64,000 nucleotides of DNA from Hepsetus odoe (lineage: Eukaryota > Chordata > Actinopteri > Characiformes > Hepsetidae): contig CM029369.1 of NCBI GenBank assembly GCA_017165825.1, positions 10,486,841-10,550,840 on the forward strand. Direction: 5' to 3'. Below the pieces are notes generated by a model. That model worked only from the letters and a program-made list of their open reading frames with translations. It was not told where the DNA came from and did no database searches. Below, in pieces: positions 26,882 to 39,381 of this stretch. Numbering within the stretch: the first letter of the stretch is position 1; each line of letters begins with the position of its first letter. Both the position numbers and the translations under genes were made by a program.

Positions 26882-27455
26882 ATATACATCGTCAGCCATA
26901 ATTCTAAACCCTTCTCCTTAAATTTGGTCCCATGCATGCCAGCAAAACAGCTTTGACATCCACCTTCTTTTATTGCTTCTTGGTTCAGTTCTGATTCTGA
27001 ATATGTGCTCACTGGGGATCAGTATGGGCACTCTGACTAGTCTAAAGCTGTTCGCTCCAATCTCTAAGCAAGCTGTGATGATTATTATAGTCATGTTACA
27101 TTTTTCAGCAATTTGGGCCACGGGAGCTCTTTTGAGGGATCAGACCATATGATCTAGCCTTTACTCCCCACGTGCATCAGTGACCTTGTTGCCAGTTCAC
27201 CGGTTGTCCTTCATTGGGCCACTTTTTGTAGGTTCTTATTGCTGCATACTGGGACCTGGTATTTTGGGGGAGCCCCTTTTTCTAGCCTTGACAATCAGTG
27301 AAGGTCACTCAGTGTTCCTGCTTTCATATCAGCCTCAATATAAGGCTGCTTACTTGCTGTCTCATACATTCCATGAAAGTTGCCACTGTGCTGATTTAAT
27401 CAATGTTATTTATTTATCTTTTTAATGGTTTTAATCTTATGGAGGATTATGGTTT
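26882..27455 (-). mobile_element. Shortened Tc1-like transposon with both ends
   Basis: The left end, TATACATCGTCAGCCATAAT at about 26883, and the right end near 27420-27450 (GGTTTTAATCTTATGG) are degenerate inverted repeats of one Tc1 family. Between them the reverse strand has MAQIAEKCNMT near 27120 and RLVRVPILIP near 27030, the middle of the DNA-binding half of Tc1 transposase. The catalytic half is absent, so it is an internally deleted, dead copy. It is the same family as 6854-7580. Confidence 0.75.
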
Positions 27456-27550
27456 GACTGTGCTTTAAAAATGGGTTTATACAAGTGTAATGGGTTTCCT
27501 TATGTAAATAAAGTGTTTGTTTCTTAGCCGGTTGCAGAGTTCATTACTTT

Positions 27551-27552
<2 letters not shown>

Positions 27553-27584
<32 letters not shown>
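27553..27584. repeat. (GT)n microsatellite
   Basis: Perfect dinucleotide run in intron 2. Confidence 0.95.
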
Positions 27585-27586
<2 letters not shown>

Positions 27587-27928
27587 AAGAGCTTTGAAAG
27601 CACCTGGTGGTGTCTGTCTTACCGAAGGCAGTGTCAGGTTTCCGTATCTCTCTTCCTGCCTCCCCTCTTTTCACACTCTCTCTAGGTTAAAGTCTCTACC
27701 TACCACTGAAAAATGTCTGCCATAATTAATCTTCCATTAAGCCAAGCTTGGTTATTCATAAAAAGACAAGGAATAAAAAGAGAGCGAAGAGGAAACAGAA
27801 ATGATGGAACACCTCCCAGAGGTGCAAGCAAGGCCACTCTAACACACAGAGTGATTGGAAAGACTGATAACCAATCTAAAGCTCAGAAAGAAAACAGGAC
27901 AATGTAGCATTACGAGGATATGGAGTAT

Positions 27929-27970
<42 letters not shown>
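27929..27970. repeat. (ATA)n microsatellite
   Basis: Run of about 13 trinucleotide units in intron 2. Confidence 0.95.
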
Positions 27971-27972
<2 letters not shown>

Positions 27973-29828
27973 TAAATATCACCATATTGCTCCAAGGTAC
28001 ATAGTTGTATTCTCTTTAACCCAAGAGCTTCATGTTTCCATTCCTCATTCTTAGATATTAGTTCATTATGCTTTTCAAATAATTCATTGTAGTTTTTGAA
28101 TAAAACGTAGTAATGATTTATAGAAGATTATTAAATATTGAAGTTATTTAATAGAAATGAGAAATAATATGTAAATGGTGATCTTTACTTAAAAAACAAA
28201 GAGGTCCTTAATGTGTCAAATCTTTTGTGCATTAACCTCCACTTACTTTGAAGAAGTTCTCACTGCCCTGTCTTTGACCAACTGCAGATTCACAGGGTGC
28301 TGACCTGTGAACTCTACAGCCAGCCAGGACAAACTGAGTCATGTGCAAATTCCAAATATGGAACTCATCTATGGGTTGCAGAAGCTTCACATTACTTTAT
28401 CAGATGTCAAAACCACTGGAAGTGTTTCAGTGGTTGGAACACCTCGCCCAAAAGCAAACCTAAGCACCTGCTATCAGCAAGAACCTAAACAACCAGAGAA
28501 ATTTTTAGGGCATTATGCATGAAAACAGGACCCGAATACAGTGCCTACACCATAAGTGGCCTACATGTTGTGTGAGCAGAGTGAAGAAAAAGCAGAACCT
28601 ATGCTGATTGATGCTCATTGACTTTTCCTGCAGATCACCCTAGGCTCTTCAACTGCAGTTGTTTATCAGACAATGTCTCTTACACTCAGGGGCTGTGATC
28701 CAGTGAGGAGCCATGGGCTCATTAGAACAGAGCCCGAGAAGGCTCAGCAAGCCAATAGGAATCCCGCTAGCATCAAACGTTTTTTGAGCACAGCTCCATA
28801 AAAATCAGTTCAGATAGTTTGACAGCAAGGAACTAAGCAGAACTCTTAAATTAATGTTTGGTAGTTCTCTCCATTTCGCTTCATCTGCGTTCAGATAATG
28901 GCTGTTTTAATTCTACACAAAAGACAGCAAAAGAGACACCACTCCCTCTCCACCCGTCCCTCTCTTTAGGTATTTTTAATTTACTTGTCATTTGGGGTCA
29001 GCTTTTTTTGTCTTTGAAGAATGGAGCCTATTTTGTGGAATCAGACAGGAAGTGCTGGATGTGTATAATAGATGTGTTTCTTTCCCCCCCGTAGTTAATT
29101 GAGATCAAGCTTTCTTTGACCACAGTGTGCATAAACTCCTCAGGCAAAAGCAGCTTATAACCTGGAAACAGAATGAGAAAAACAAGAGAGAAGAAAACTC
29201 ATTATATTGAGGTGGTGCTGAAGTAAAACAGACTTTTAAATACACAGTCCAAGTGTGTGTGTGTGTGTTGAGATTGGGGGTATGTGCATGTGTGGGTATG
29301 TGAATGTGTGGGTGTGTGTTCGTTTGCAAGTGTATCACTTTATTCCGTTTGCTGTGTATATGTGCCTCCCAGCGACCAGTGTCTGTTATAATTCAGCGAT
29401 CTTAATAATCATGTCTGAGTCTGTTCTAATCCTATTAACACTAATTGTGCTTGCACCTGGGCCTCTGTGCTGGTGTCTTCTAGTGTTCTAATTATGATTT
29501 TGAAGACAATTGAAAGTCTGAGACTTTGCCCAAGTCTTTGTCTTCTGTTTCTTTGCATAGGTTGCATTTATTGACATTGTTCACTTCATTGACAACCAAG
29601 AGTCTGAGTTCAGGACTGATCCGAGGCTTTAAGAAGCTATAAGTATTTGTTTGAAAACTGCCACTTCCATCAGCTGGAATCAGAGCTTAAGTGTACCTGT
29701 TGTCAAAACGTAATCCACTGACAAAGAGTTGTTTAGGGCAGCTCAAAAGGTTGGACAGGCTGCAATTAGACATGCGTTGGCCCCTCTTGCCCTTAGAAAT
29801 GTCTTCAGCATTGTGGTTTGTTTTACAG

Positions 29829-30010
29829 GTACGACTTTGTTGAGATCCGGGATGGCAATTCGGAATCAGCTGACCTCCTGGGGAAGCACTGCAGCAATAT
29901 CGCCCCAGCCACCATCATCTCCTCTGGCCCTGTGCTCCACATACGCTTTGTATCTGACTATGCCCATCAGGGGGCAGGCTTCTCGCTGCGTTATGAGATT
30001 CAAAAGACAG
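29829..30010 (+). CDS. nrp2: nrp2 exon 3: second half of CUB domain a1
   Basis: Encodes residues 82-142 and the first base of 143. It contains YDFVEIRDG, the CUB strand with acidic residues that usually hold calcium, then ESADLLGKHC with the fourth a1 cysteine, and SDYAHQGAGFSLRYEI at the domain end. The ESADLLGKHC run is typical of neuropilin-2 rather than neuropilin-1. The acceptor is TTTTACAG and the donor is ACAG|GTAAGA. It follows the 11.8 kb intron 2. The upstream boundary is set by the split Arg codon, so the long open stretch before it is intron. Confidence 0.97.
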
Positions 30011-32538
30011 GTAAGAGTGCATGCGGCACCCCATAGAGCTGATTGTGATTTATTGAAACAAAACCACATCAAGGCAACAGGCTCCATCTCTTTTTTAAGT
30101 ATTTCCCGTATCACTTTTCTTTGCTAGGAGCGTTCCTGTCTTCCAAGGCTGATACACAGTCACTCATTTGAAGGTTTTCAAGTTGTCTGTTTTTTTTTAT
30201 GTCAGATTGCTAGGAAGACTCTGTGTCAGTGAGTGTGTGAAGATCACAGCAGTTATGAGCTCTGATGGAACTGCCTGTATTATCACGTTGCACAGAGCAT
30301 AGCCTTTCACACAGGATCCACACACCTCAGCCCTTCCTCTGATCAGCCACCTCTCAAAGCGGCAGCAGCAGCAATGTGCCAAGTCCCACCTAACTGACAA
30401 GTGTTGATTGGCTTTTGTGAAATAGGAGGGAAAGCCTGTCATTGGTCAGCTTGGTGTGGAAAGTAGCTGATATTTTTTATGGAGGGAAATCAGTTCAGTA
30501 GTTGGCTCAGTAGTATGAAGCTGCTAAGCTGACTAACCTGTTTGGAGGGAAAGTTCTCCATTGGTCAGGTCTAGCTTAGTAGCAGAAAGTCACATTAGAA
30601 AATGGCCTATCAGTGCTGTTCTCCTCAGGCAAAGCAAATAACTCTGGCTGACCTTACTGCCAGCCCTTCGTGATCCCCCTATCTTTCATGGGTCCTGTTC
30701 AACATGCACCATGACAAATTCAGATCAAGGCAGCAGCAGGCAAAGAAAATAAACAGCGGCCAGGCATCTTCTGTTCTCTTTTTCATCCTTCTGAAAGCAT
30801 TCCAGGAATGCCTATTTAATTGAGTCCTGATCTCCAGTCCCTGAAGGCAGAGAGGTGGGCGGCAAGGGAGCCAGTACTACTAACACAATGTGCATTTAAG
30901 TTTGGTTTGTTGTGTGTCTGTATATATATGGTGGTCCAGATTGAGTGGGAGGGATCAATGGTCTTAGAGAGGATTGTAGGCAAATGCCTAATAGAAACAT
31001 AGTCAGTGTGATGATAAATCGTAGCTCAAGGAATGATGTTTAGACTTTCTCTAGTCTAAGTGAATATTTTTGTCTTTTAGTGGGTATTTCTTAAAATATT
31101 CTCATTTCAGCTTGTATGGCTTTGCCTTCTGATGTTTGCGCAGGTTGCGAGTCCCTCGCCCTAAGAACGTGCTAAATTAAACTGTAAATGTATTTGTAAG
31201 AATCTGGAAAGTCAACACTCAAAGACTGGTAAGCACAGATCCTGATGAGACCCAGCAGATGACACAGAAGCCTCACAGTCCCATTAGTGCTGACGCCCTC
31301 CGTTCACAGAAATCATCACTTTAACACCAGTCCACTGTCTCTCACCTCCTTCTCTTGGGAGGCAAGCTATACCAGGTTCCTTGAGCATGCTGGGAGTGCG
31401 AATGATCTACAGCAGCCCCTCAACAGACGAGGCAAGCAAACGTTGGGAAGAGCGCTATCATATCGGCAGGTCATACGCCTTGTATCATAAACAAGCAATA
31501 ATGATGGGACCCGTCAGGATGTGGAGGATTGTGGTTGCCATGGCATTAACAGGATCTTGTTATGCTTAGAGGGTTTGAGTGAAATTATGTGTAGCAATGT
31601 GTGTGTGGTGGTTCCTTGTGCAAAACACAAAGAGAGCTCTAGAATATGTGTGTGTGTGTGTGTGTTTGTGTGTGTGTGTTTGTGTGTAAGAGATCTTAGT
31701 TTGATGATGTGTGAGGGATCACGTCTCCTCCAACCACTGCTGTTTAATTTGAACTTGCCAGACTGTAGCCAGAACATGTCGACAACCCATGTTTTATGAG
31801 ATGCAAAACAAGCCCGGGGAAAGGGAAACAAAGGGAGAAGGAGTCTGCGAAACAGAAAGAAGTGAACGAGGGGCTTAGGGAGAGGCATAAAGGAAAGAAA
31901 CATGTAGACACCAGCGAATGCCATGAAATGCTGGAAGAAAAGGGTACAGGAAGTGCTGTTCTTAAACCTGGCCCATGAGCTTTGCTTGTTTGCTTGGTTG
32001 TTATGGTGGCCGTACGCTAAAACACTTAGTCCAGCATTCTCCAGGAGTGATAGGAATCTTGAGTAAATACACAGCCTGGAGGTGTGGTCTAACCAGTAGT
32101 CACAGCACTAAAAAAAAAACCCCTATCAATCGGCTTTCTCCTGTGGAGAGGAAATCAGCATCCATCCGACCCCCAGGCCCCATCTCCCTCACTTCTGACC
32201 AGGACTGGGCCACCTCTCAGCTTCCAGCACTGATCTCAGCCACACCAAACTCAGCCTCGCAGCAGGGCCTACATGAGGTAGCAGTCAGTATAGACTGTTT
32301 ACCTGCTATTTTGAAAGATTTTGTGGAGATAGACACACACACACTCTAATTGTAAATGGCAAGAGTAAACCTCACAGATCAGATTTTTGTTTTTTTGACA
32401 ATACCAGGTGACCTTTGCATTATGTATGCATTTAAGAAATGGTGCACAGTTGCTCTTAAATAGGAATGCACTGAAAACTCTGGGTCAATTTCAACAACTG
32501 GTATTTTTATGTCTGCAGTTAGTGCTCAACAATAAACA

Positions 32539-32572
32539 TTTATAAAATGTAGAAATTTATAAAATGTAGAAA
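32539..32572. repeat. 17-bp tandem duplication
   Basis: TTTATAAAATGTAGAAA occurs twice with no gap. Confidence 0.95.
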
Positions 32573-34342
32573 TCGATATTAGATGTGCCTGGATTGTTAT
32601 GTCAGTGAAATAAAGCATTTATTTGCAGAGTGTTACAAATGCAGTTAAAGGAATAAAAACCAGAAAATTTAATGCAATAGACTGGCATCGCTCAAACTCT
32701 CAGCTCTTTTGGAGTATAATCAATAATACCTTTTTTGGAAATACTTTCAGACCTAAGCATCTAACTGATATTTTTTGTAAAGATTATCTGCTGATATTGG
32801 TGTTCTTCTGATATCATCATACTTTTAGGTTTTAAAAGGAAATTAACAGATGAGCATGTCAACACCAACAAATGAAAATGCAAAGTATGTCGAAAGTGAT
32901 CTAAAGCTGTTTTTAATAGATTTTGCAAGTTTAAAAGAAACATGGAATTTAATAACTTGGGGTCAACGATTGTGATCGTCCCACTCTGTTTTGCCCAAAC
33001 CTTGGGCACAAACATGCAGTAAACAAACTTAAGCATCTCTCTCCCATACCCTACTATTACTGCATGCTCATTCACAACAACATGTTAGTTTACTCAACCA
33101 TACTCATCACCCCATGCTGCTGTTGCCACGGCTACAGCTGGAAGACTCTCAGCCAATCTGTGATCCACCATTAGAGTGCTGGAACAATGGACAGAAAGAG
33201 CCAATGAGAGTTCATTATACAACTGCCCCCAGCTACTATGATGCCACCCAGTTACCCCTAATCTCTGCAACCCCCTTCACCCCCAGTTTCCTCCCCCAGG
33301 CTGTACAGTCTGACAGTCTGGAAGTGACTGTATCTGGGGTATTATGTGACTTAACGGCTGTTGACAGATGATGATCCTTCCCATGAGCCATCCCATTGAC
33401 ATAGTGGATCACCAATCTTATCACACTATCCACTCATATCAGCACCGAGTTGATGTGACAATGAAGGTAATTTGTTTTATGTGTTTAATTTGGTCCACAT
33501 ATTGTACGTACGGGGCACACTGTGAATTTCAATTATAATCACTGCGCACACAAAAAACATCCATTGGTTTATGGAAGATGGTCAAGACAAAACTGAACCT
33601 AAGAGTGTCCAGTGCTCTGAGTAAGGGTAGAACAAAGAAAAGTGATGCATAAGTTTGTTTTATTGCAGACACCTGGACTTAAAGTCTGGACATAGTGGAG
33701 AAACAGAGGTAATTGAATTTCCATGAATCATCGATATAGGAATTCTGAATCCTTGCTTATACATAATATTTTCCACACATGCATGGTTGTTATTGGAGTC
33801 CAATTTTGAAACACCTCTGCATGCACACTCTAGCATGACGGGAGAATCTATATGTGGATGAACACTTCATCCACATGCTCGTTGCCCCAGACACATGTCC
33901 ACTTACACATATATTACATTAAGATCAAAACCCTCTTCGCACACATGCTGTTCACTCAGCCATGACATCCATCCCCTGTTCTACCCAGCAACATTCCACA
34001 ATAACAACCCCCCCAACATGCACTCACTTCCCCCGGAGCCCCAGACATGCCAGCCGCATGCTCCAGAATTGGGACTGTGGTCCAGAGCCTTCTGCTGAGG
34101 AGCGAAGAGAGAGCGCCTCCTGGCCTTCGCTGCACTGGGCTGTTTTTGTCGTACTCACGAAACGTGAATTAATGGGCGTGAACAAAAGGCCGCCGGCATC
34201 AGGTTTACTCATGCATACATGGTGCAGTACAGTATCTCAGTGGGGGTCTGCTGTCTGCCTGTGAATGTTTGCGTGTGTGGGTCACACCATGACAGCCAAG
34301 GTCATGTGCAGCTACATACACATCCTCAAAACCAGACTGAAG

Positions 34343-34347
<5 letters not shown>

Positions 34348-34384
<37 letters not shown>
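34348..34384. repeat. (CA)n microsatellite
   Basis: Perfect CA run in intron 3. Confidence 0.95.
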
Positions 34385-34388
<4 letters not shown>

Positions 34389-34693
34389 GCACTCTAAGAA
34401 AGTTGTAGCAGCTGCAACTGAACAGTTAGAACCTCCACCGCAGGCTAAAGCAGAGCCTGGCTGACCCACTAAACTCAGAAAAACAGCCAAGGCCAGCACT
34501 AAAAGATCAGTGTGTTTTTGTTGCACATTTTCAGCACTTTAAGGGAAGCCCAGATGATGACCGTCAAAACACACTGTAACAACCAGATCTTATTGGCTTT
34601 GTGAAGTGCTTTTTTCATTTGTATGCAACTCAAGGAGAATAGCCTTTCTTTTGGGTGTTTTCTGATGAGACTATATATAAGAGTGTATGTATG

Positions 34694-34817
34694 TGTGTGT
34701 ATCGTCTGTCTGATAGGCACAGTGCTAATTCTACAGCAGCAACTCTAACCACATATATATATATATATAGTACGGCTGTAGAATTAGCAATGTGCCTATC
34801 AGACAGACGATACACAC
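34694..34817. repeat. Long inverted repeat, 44-bp arms
   Basis: Left arm 34694-34737 and right arm 34774-34817 are reverse complements with a single mismatch over 44 bp, separated by 36 bp that include an (AT)n tract. The arms contain GTCTGTCTGATAGGCACA and GCTAATTCTAC. The arms are too alike to be old. This fits a fold-back element or the joined ends of a small transposon, or a hairpin RNA source. No coding content. Confidence 0.9.
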
Positions 34818-35510
34818 AGGTTGAGTACTAAAGCTTGGACGTGCATTATGTACAGGCATGTGGTATGCAAAGACGTGATAGAATAGCTCTTGTGTTCAGT
34901 TCTTCCAGTGCAGACACTTGTAATGGGTTATTTATACCTGATTACTGCAGAAGTGAAGGGCTTGGCGCATCAGAAGTTTCTGTCTGTGAGTGTGTATGTG
35001 TTGAAGGAGGAATTAAGATGTTTAACATTTAACTGGCCTGGTAGTAGAAACAGACTTCAACACCTGATGTTCATTGAATAAAAATGTATCACTTTCCATA
35101 AAGGCACTGAATACTACTACAATGGTGACTAGCCCTCCTGCTGGAGATCTGGTTTCTTCCTGGCTTTGTTAAGGTTAGGCATTAATGTTTACTTGGTATG
35201 CAATTATAACTTCGTTATTAAAAAAGAGGCTGAGAAATGTAAAAATCTCATGCGAAGCTTTGTTAATACAGTATTTTGTAAATTAATATATGTTGGACAT
35301 TAATCTAGGAATATGAACACATAATAATGCTCTATATATAATGATATAAATTCAAAGTGACTTTAAACGGTAGTAAATGTTTTAGTGGCTCTGATCAAGA
35401 GGACAATTGTTTAACAATGATTTCAGATTGGTTGGCTCCTGTGTTTGAAAGTATAATACTAAATCTCTAAAATGTGTAGTACTGAAAAGTTTACTGAAGA
35501 CTGAAAAATA

Positions 35511-35976
35511 CACTACTGGATAAAGTCTTGAGCCACCTTACATTTATTTTGTACATTTTGTTAGACAGTCACCTTGTTGCAAAAATGCTTTTATGCCTGT
35601 CAAACTGTCTTATCTTTGCCTTAACGACTAGATTAGATGGGGGAAAAATGACAGAATGACAGGCTGCAAAGTGCCTGAAGATACAAGGTGTCTATATAAA
35701 GGTGGTACCAACCACTCAGAATTCAGCATCACCAAACATCTGCGCCTGTTTATTCACTGCTTCATGCTTTAAGTTAGATGGCTTTGTTCTGATTGAATGA
35801 ATAATTCTCAGGCAACTCATGTACAGTAACCAGACAGAAAAGGAGAAAAAAAACTTTGTCGTTTAGGACATCTGGAGAACTGATTTCACAACAATACATT
35901 AAGAAACAAAAGGTCTGGCTCTTTGGAAGCAAACTAAGAAGAAATGAAGGATGGCTCAAGTGTTTTGCACAGTATG
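35511..35976. mobile_element. MITE-like non-autonomous DNA element
   Basis: Terminal inverted repeats of about 29 bp: CACTACTGGATAAAGTCTTG at the left and its imperfect reverse complement around TGGCTCAAGTGTTTTGCACA at the right, with TA at both borders. About 465 bp long, with no transposase sequence inside. The TA borders and the form of the ends fit a Tc1/mariner-mobilised element. Confidence 0.7.
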
Positions 35977-36270
35977 TTTCCCTAAGGTTTTAACAAATGG
36001 TAGTAAAACACATTAAATTGTTCATATTAGACCTAAAACTACCTCGACGACCCTTACAATGACTCAAGTAGGAGCTTTCAGATAAAGATGACAGATGAGT
36101 GCTAATGCTATGAAATGGATCTTACGTGAACATAAATCCAAGAGGACAGGATGGTTCTTTGTCTCCTCCCATCACTTTGGGGGTTGCCAGCCAGGGTGGA
36201 CATCTCTTAGCTGATTTAGCTAAATTGGTTGTTAGTGCTTATGAATACAGATGCTTGATGTATGTATAGA

Positions 36271-36299
36271 GGTGTGTGTGTGTGTGTGTGTGTGTGTGT
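36271..36299. repeat. (GT)n microsatellite
   Basis: Perfect dinucleotide run in intron 3. Confidence 0.93.
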
Positions 36300-39042
36300 T
36301 AGAACATATGTGTGCATGCAAACATGCACGTACATAGCCACAAACAGATGTATAGCATGGCAAAGGTGCAGCCATGAGGAAGGGGATGAGTGTGTGTTTC
36401 GAGTGTAACATTAACCCAGGCCAGCTGCTTCAGCACAGCTTCTCTATCTCTCCATCAGCTGCTGCAGCACCACACTCAGCTACACTCAGGCTCCAGGGTA
36501 GTGTGTGAATGTGTGTATATGGGTGTATTTTACCCCAGAGTCTCCGTGGCAGGCCCAGACTTGCGCTTGCGGGGGCAGTGACCCCTCATTAAGTCCTCAG
36601 ACAGTGGGTCATGCAGTCTCTGGCTGTAATGCCTTATATAGAGATCTATTAATCTCCCTGTGGTGCCAAGACCCCTTTAAGGAGCTGTTTGGGAGCAGAG
36701 GAAGAACCAAACTTGTATTTTGTGTGTGAATACATCCATATTATGATTATAAAAAAAGATACACATCTATATGTCTGGAATGAAAAAAGCTAAATATTAT
36801 TAACCCAATTTTAATAGAATTTTTTTCTGATAATATTTTAATGTGACATTTATGTGAGACTGTATTATGTGATCATGTGAGTTTAACCATTTCTGCAGCT
36901 CAAAACAAGGTCATTCTGATGTGACAAAATTATGTATATGCACTTTTTTAAAAGCAGCTTTCATTTGAAAACTCAAAAGTGCAAAAAAAAAAGTGAAAGA
37001 TTCTCTGACTGAGGTTTAGTTTAAGGCTGTGTGTAGATGGAATGTGTTGCATTTATTTAGCCACAGGAGTACAGGTGTCCGAGGAAATACACCACAAAGA
37101 TGGAAACACAAATGGGTAAATGTTTAAGGAGCAGTTGTTGCTCCTTCTCTGGCTGGTCATTGTGAGAGTGCGCATGTGGTGCTGCAAGGCATGCAGATGG
37201 TCAGCAGAATATAAATAGTTTAAGTATTACAGTTATTTAAGAGTTAAGGGCTGCAGATTACTGACCGTTTGTTCTTTCATCCTGTGATATTTTACCCCCT
37301 GCCTGAGCCCACACAATCTATTCCAGGCCCCTGTCAACAGACCCCCCCACCACCACCCCACATACACACACACACGCGCACACACACACACACACACTCA
37401 TACAAACACACACAGACTCTCTTTCCATGTTGCATCCAAAAGTTTTAATGGTAATGCATACAGACACACATACACGATACACTGATGTGCGTGTTTATGC
37501 AGTAATATTTAAACAATGACAGTACCCAGTGTGAGAGAGAGGAAAAAAGAGAGAGAAGTATCTGACATTGTGTTAAAAGTATCAATGAGTTTACAAACTG
37601 AAAGTGCAGCCCTGTGGGATTGCATAGTGTGTGTGTGTGTGTGTGTGTAAATGAATATTAAACAGTGAATCTGTATTTCTTTAGAGTTAGTAGATGGGTA
37701 CACTGCCTGATGGTGTTTTTGGGAAGCAGGTGAGATTTGGCATGATGTTTGTGGAGCTTCGGAGAGTGAACCATGACTGGGCATACGTTTGCATAGCAAT
37801 GCTGTGGGAGAACAGACTGACCCTTATTGTGGCTCCTCTGGGGCTCCTGCTTGTTTTCCCTACTACTATTTTCTCTTCTTCTAATTAAGAGACAGCTCTG
37901 CATGGGAGAGAGAGAGAAAAAGAGAGGGAGAGAGCAAGCAAGAAAGAGTGTAGAAAAGAGCTGTAAGGAAAAAGAAGTAGTAGAGAGAGAGAGAGAGAGA
38001 GATACTGTGAGGACACACAACACTAGAATGAAACATGAATAACGCCATGGCTGTGTGCAAGGTGTGAGCTGATGTCAGTCGCACATCTCTGACAGAGGCT
38101 TCCTGGAGTGTGCTCAGCACAGATTCCCCATACAGCTGTGCTGCAGCTGCGTCTGGAGCTGAAGCACATGCACTGCAGTCTGGCAGCAGAACTGAGCACC
38201 AGTCATTCTGTATTGTCTGCCTTTACCTCTAGAGAGAAAAACCTGGTGGCAGGGAAAGAAAAATGTGATCTTAGGAAGAGCAAAGTGAAAGTGTTTTGTT
38301 TTATTTTCCGGGGTCAGATGCCCCAAAAAAGTTCTGAACCTTGTTTTTCAGAGACATTTTAAAAGATTCATTTTGGGTTGGACTACTTTAATCATATTGA
38401 AGTCTAACCAGGCTTAAAGTGAGGGGGGAAAAAAAGGGAATTTATAGCAATATATTATTCCATTGCTGTGATGTCAGCCCTCATAAGCACTCAAACCATT
38501 TACCAGCTATGGCCTAATGGAGTTTAAATATATGCTTTTTACAGCGGTTTGGAAAATAAAACTGTTAAGTAATTATTTAAACCAAGCCTGCTCTTCATAC
38601 AAAGCAAGACTGAAATGAACACGAATCCAAATGTTGCAAAATATGAAAATATAATGAACTTTATGAATAGCTATTTTCTGATTACAGATCACTATTACTG
38701 TTTAAATAACTGCAAGCCTAGAAGAGTAGCCTGTGGTGTGTTGGGCAGGGAGTGTATTGCTGTCCTGTAAGACAGCATCAGTGGAACGTATGAATGCGAG
38801 GAAGCGCTGTAGCAGGTTTTCAGCTCAGGCAGTGAGTGAGTATTGACAAAAGCTCCAAGGCCAGGATATCACTCTCATTCAGCACTTTTGCAGATGGAGG
38901 CCTTTCCTGTATAGATTGAATGCTCTGCTTTGATGAATGATCTAATATTCACACGCTTCAGTGTGTTCTATCAGTGAGCTAACTCGCTTCTCACTGTCAG
39001 TCCAGTCATGTGTGTCAGTGTGATGGGAACGTTTCGGCGGTT

Positions 39043-39082
39043 ATAATGCTATATATTTATATATAATGCTATATATTTATAT
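39043..39082. repeat. 20-bp AT-rich tandem duplication before exon 4
   Basis: ATAATGCTATATATTTATAT occurs twice in a row, ending 71 bp before exon 4. Confidence 0.95.
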
Positions 39083-39153
39083 ATTTATAACTATATATAT
39101 ACATGGAGTATTTTTATGACAATAAAAAAATCTTATTTTCAATGTGTTTTCAG

Positions 39154-39381
39154 GGTCAGACTGTTCAAGAAACTTCACCAGCCCATCAGGCGTGATCGAA
39201 TCTCCCGGCTTCCCTGACAAGTACCCTCACAACCTGGAGTGTACCTTCATCATCATTGTCCCTCCTCACATGGTTGTCACCCTCACCTTCCTGACTTTCG
39301 ACCTGGAGAACGACCCCCTGCAGGGCTCGGAGGGCGAGTGCAAGTATGACTGGCTGGAGGTGTGGGATGGCCTGCCGCAGG
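39154..39381 (+). CDS. nrp2: nrp2 exon 4: first part of CUB domain a2
   Basis: Encodes residues 143-218 plus one base. It begins GSDCSRNFTSPSGVIESPGF, the start of CUB a2, with the sequon NFT, which is also present in remembered human NRP2. DLENDP and YDWLEVWDG are the regions that carry calcium-binding acidic residues in a2. Three a2 cysteines (SDC, LEC, GEC) lie here. The acceptor is TGTTTTCAG and the donor is CAGG|GTGAGT. The split codon G|TT gives Val219 in the VGPLIG motif. A 20-bp AT-rich tandem duplication lies about 70 bp before the acceptor. Confidence 0.97.

Larger units (their letters stand above)
18034..29828 (+). other. nrp2 intron 2 (11.8 kb)
   Basis: Bounded by AG|GTGAGT and TTTTACAG, phase 2. 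It contains a SINE (22289-22540), two Tc1 fragments (25195-25400 and 26882-27455), (GT)n 21804-21842 and 27553-27584, and (ATA)n 27929-27970. The rest shows no exon. It splits the a1 domain between the residues of its third and fourth cysteines. Confidence 0.85.
30011..39153 (+). other. nrp2 intron 3 (9.1 kb)
   Basis: Bounded by ACAG|GTAAGA and TTTTCAG, phase 1, between CUB domains a1 and a2. It contains a 17-bp tandem duplication (32539-32572), the hairpin repeat (34694-34817), a MITE-like element (35511-35976), (CA)n 34348-34384, (GT)n 36271-36299 and 37627-37648, and purine-rich 37905-38005. No further exon was recognised. Confidence 0.85.

Noticed and set aside
29729..29828. Open reading running into exon 3 from upstream
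   Set aside because: A strong acceptor at 29827-29828 and the phase required by exon 2 place this in the intron.
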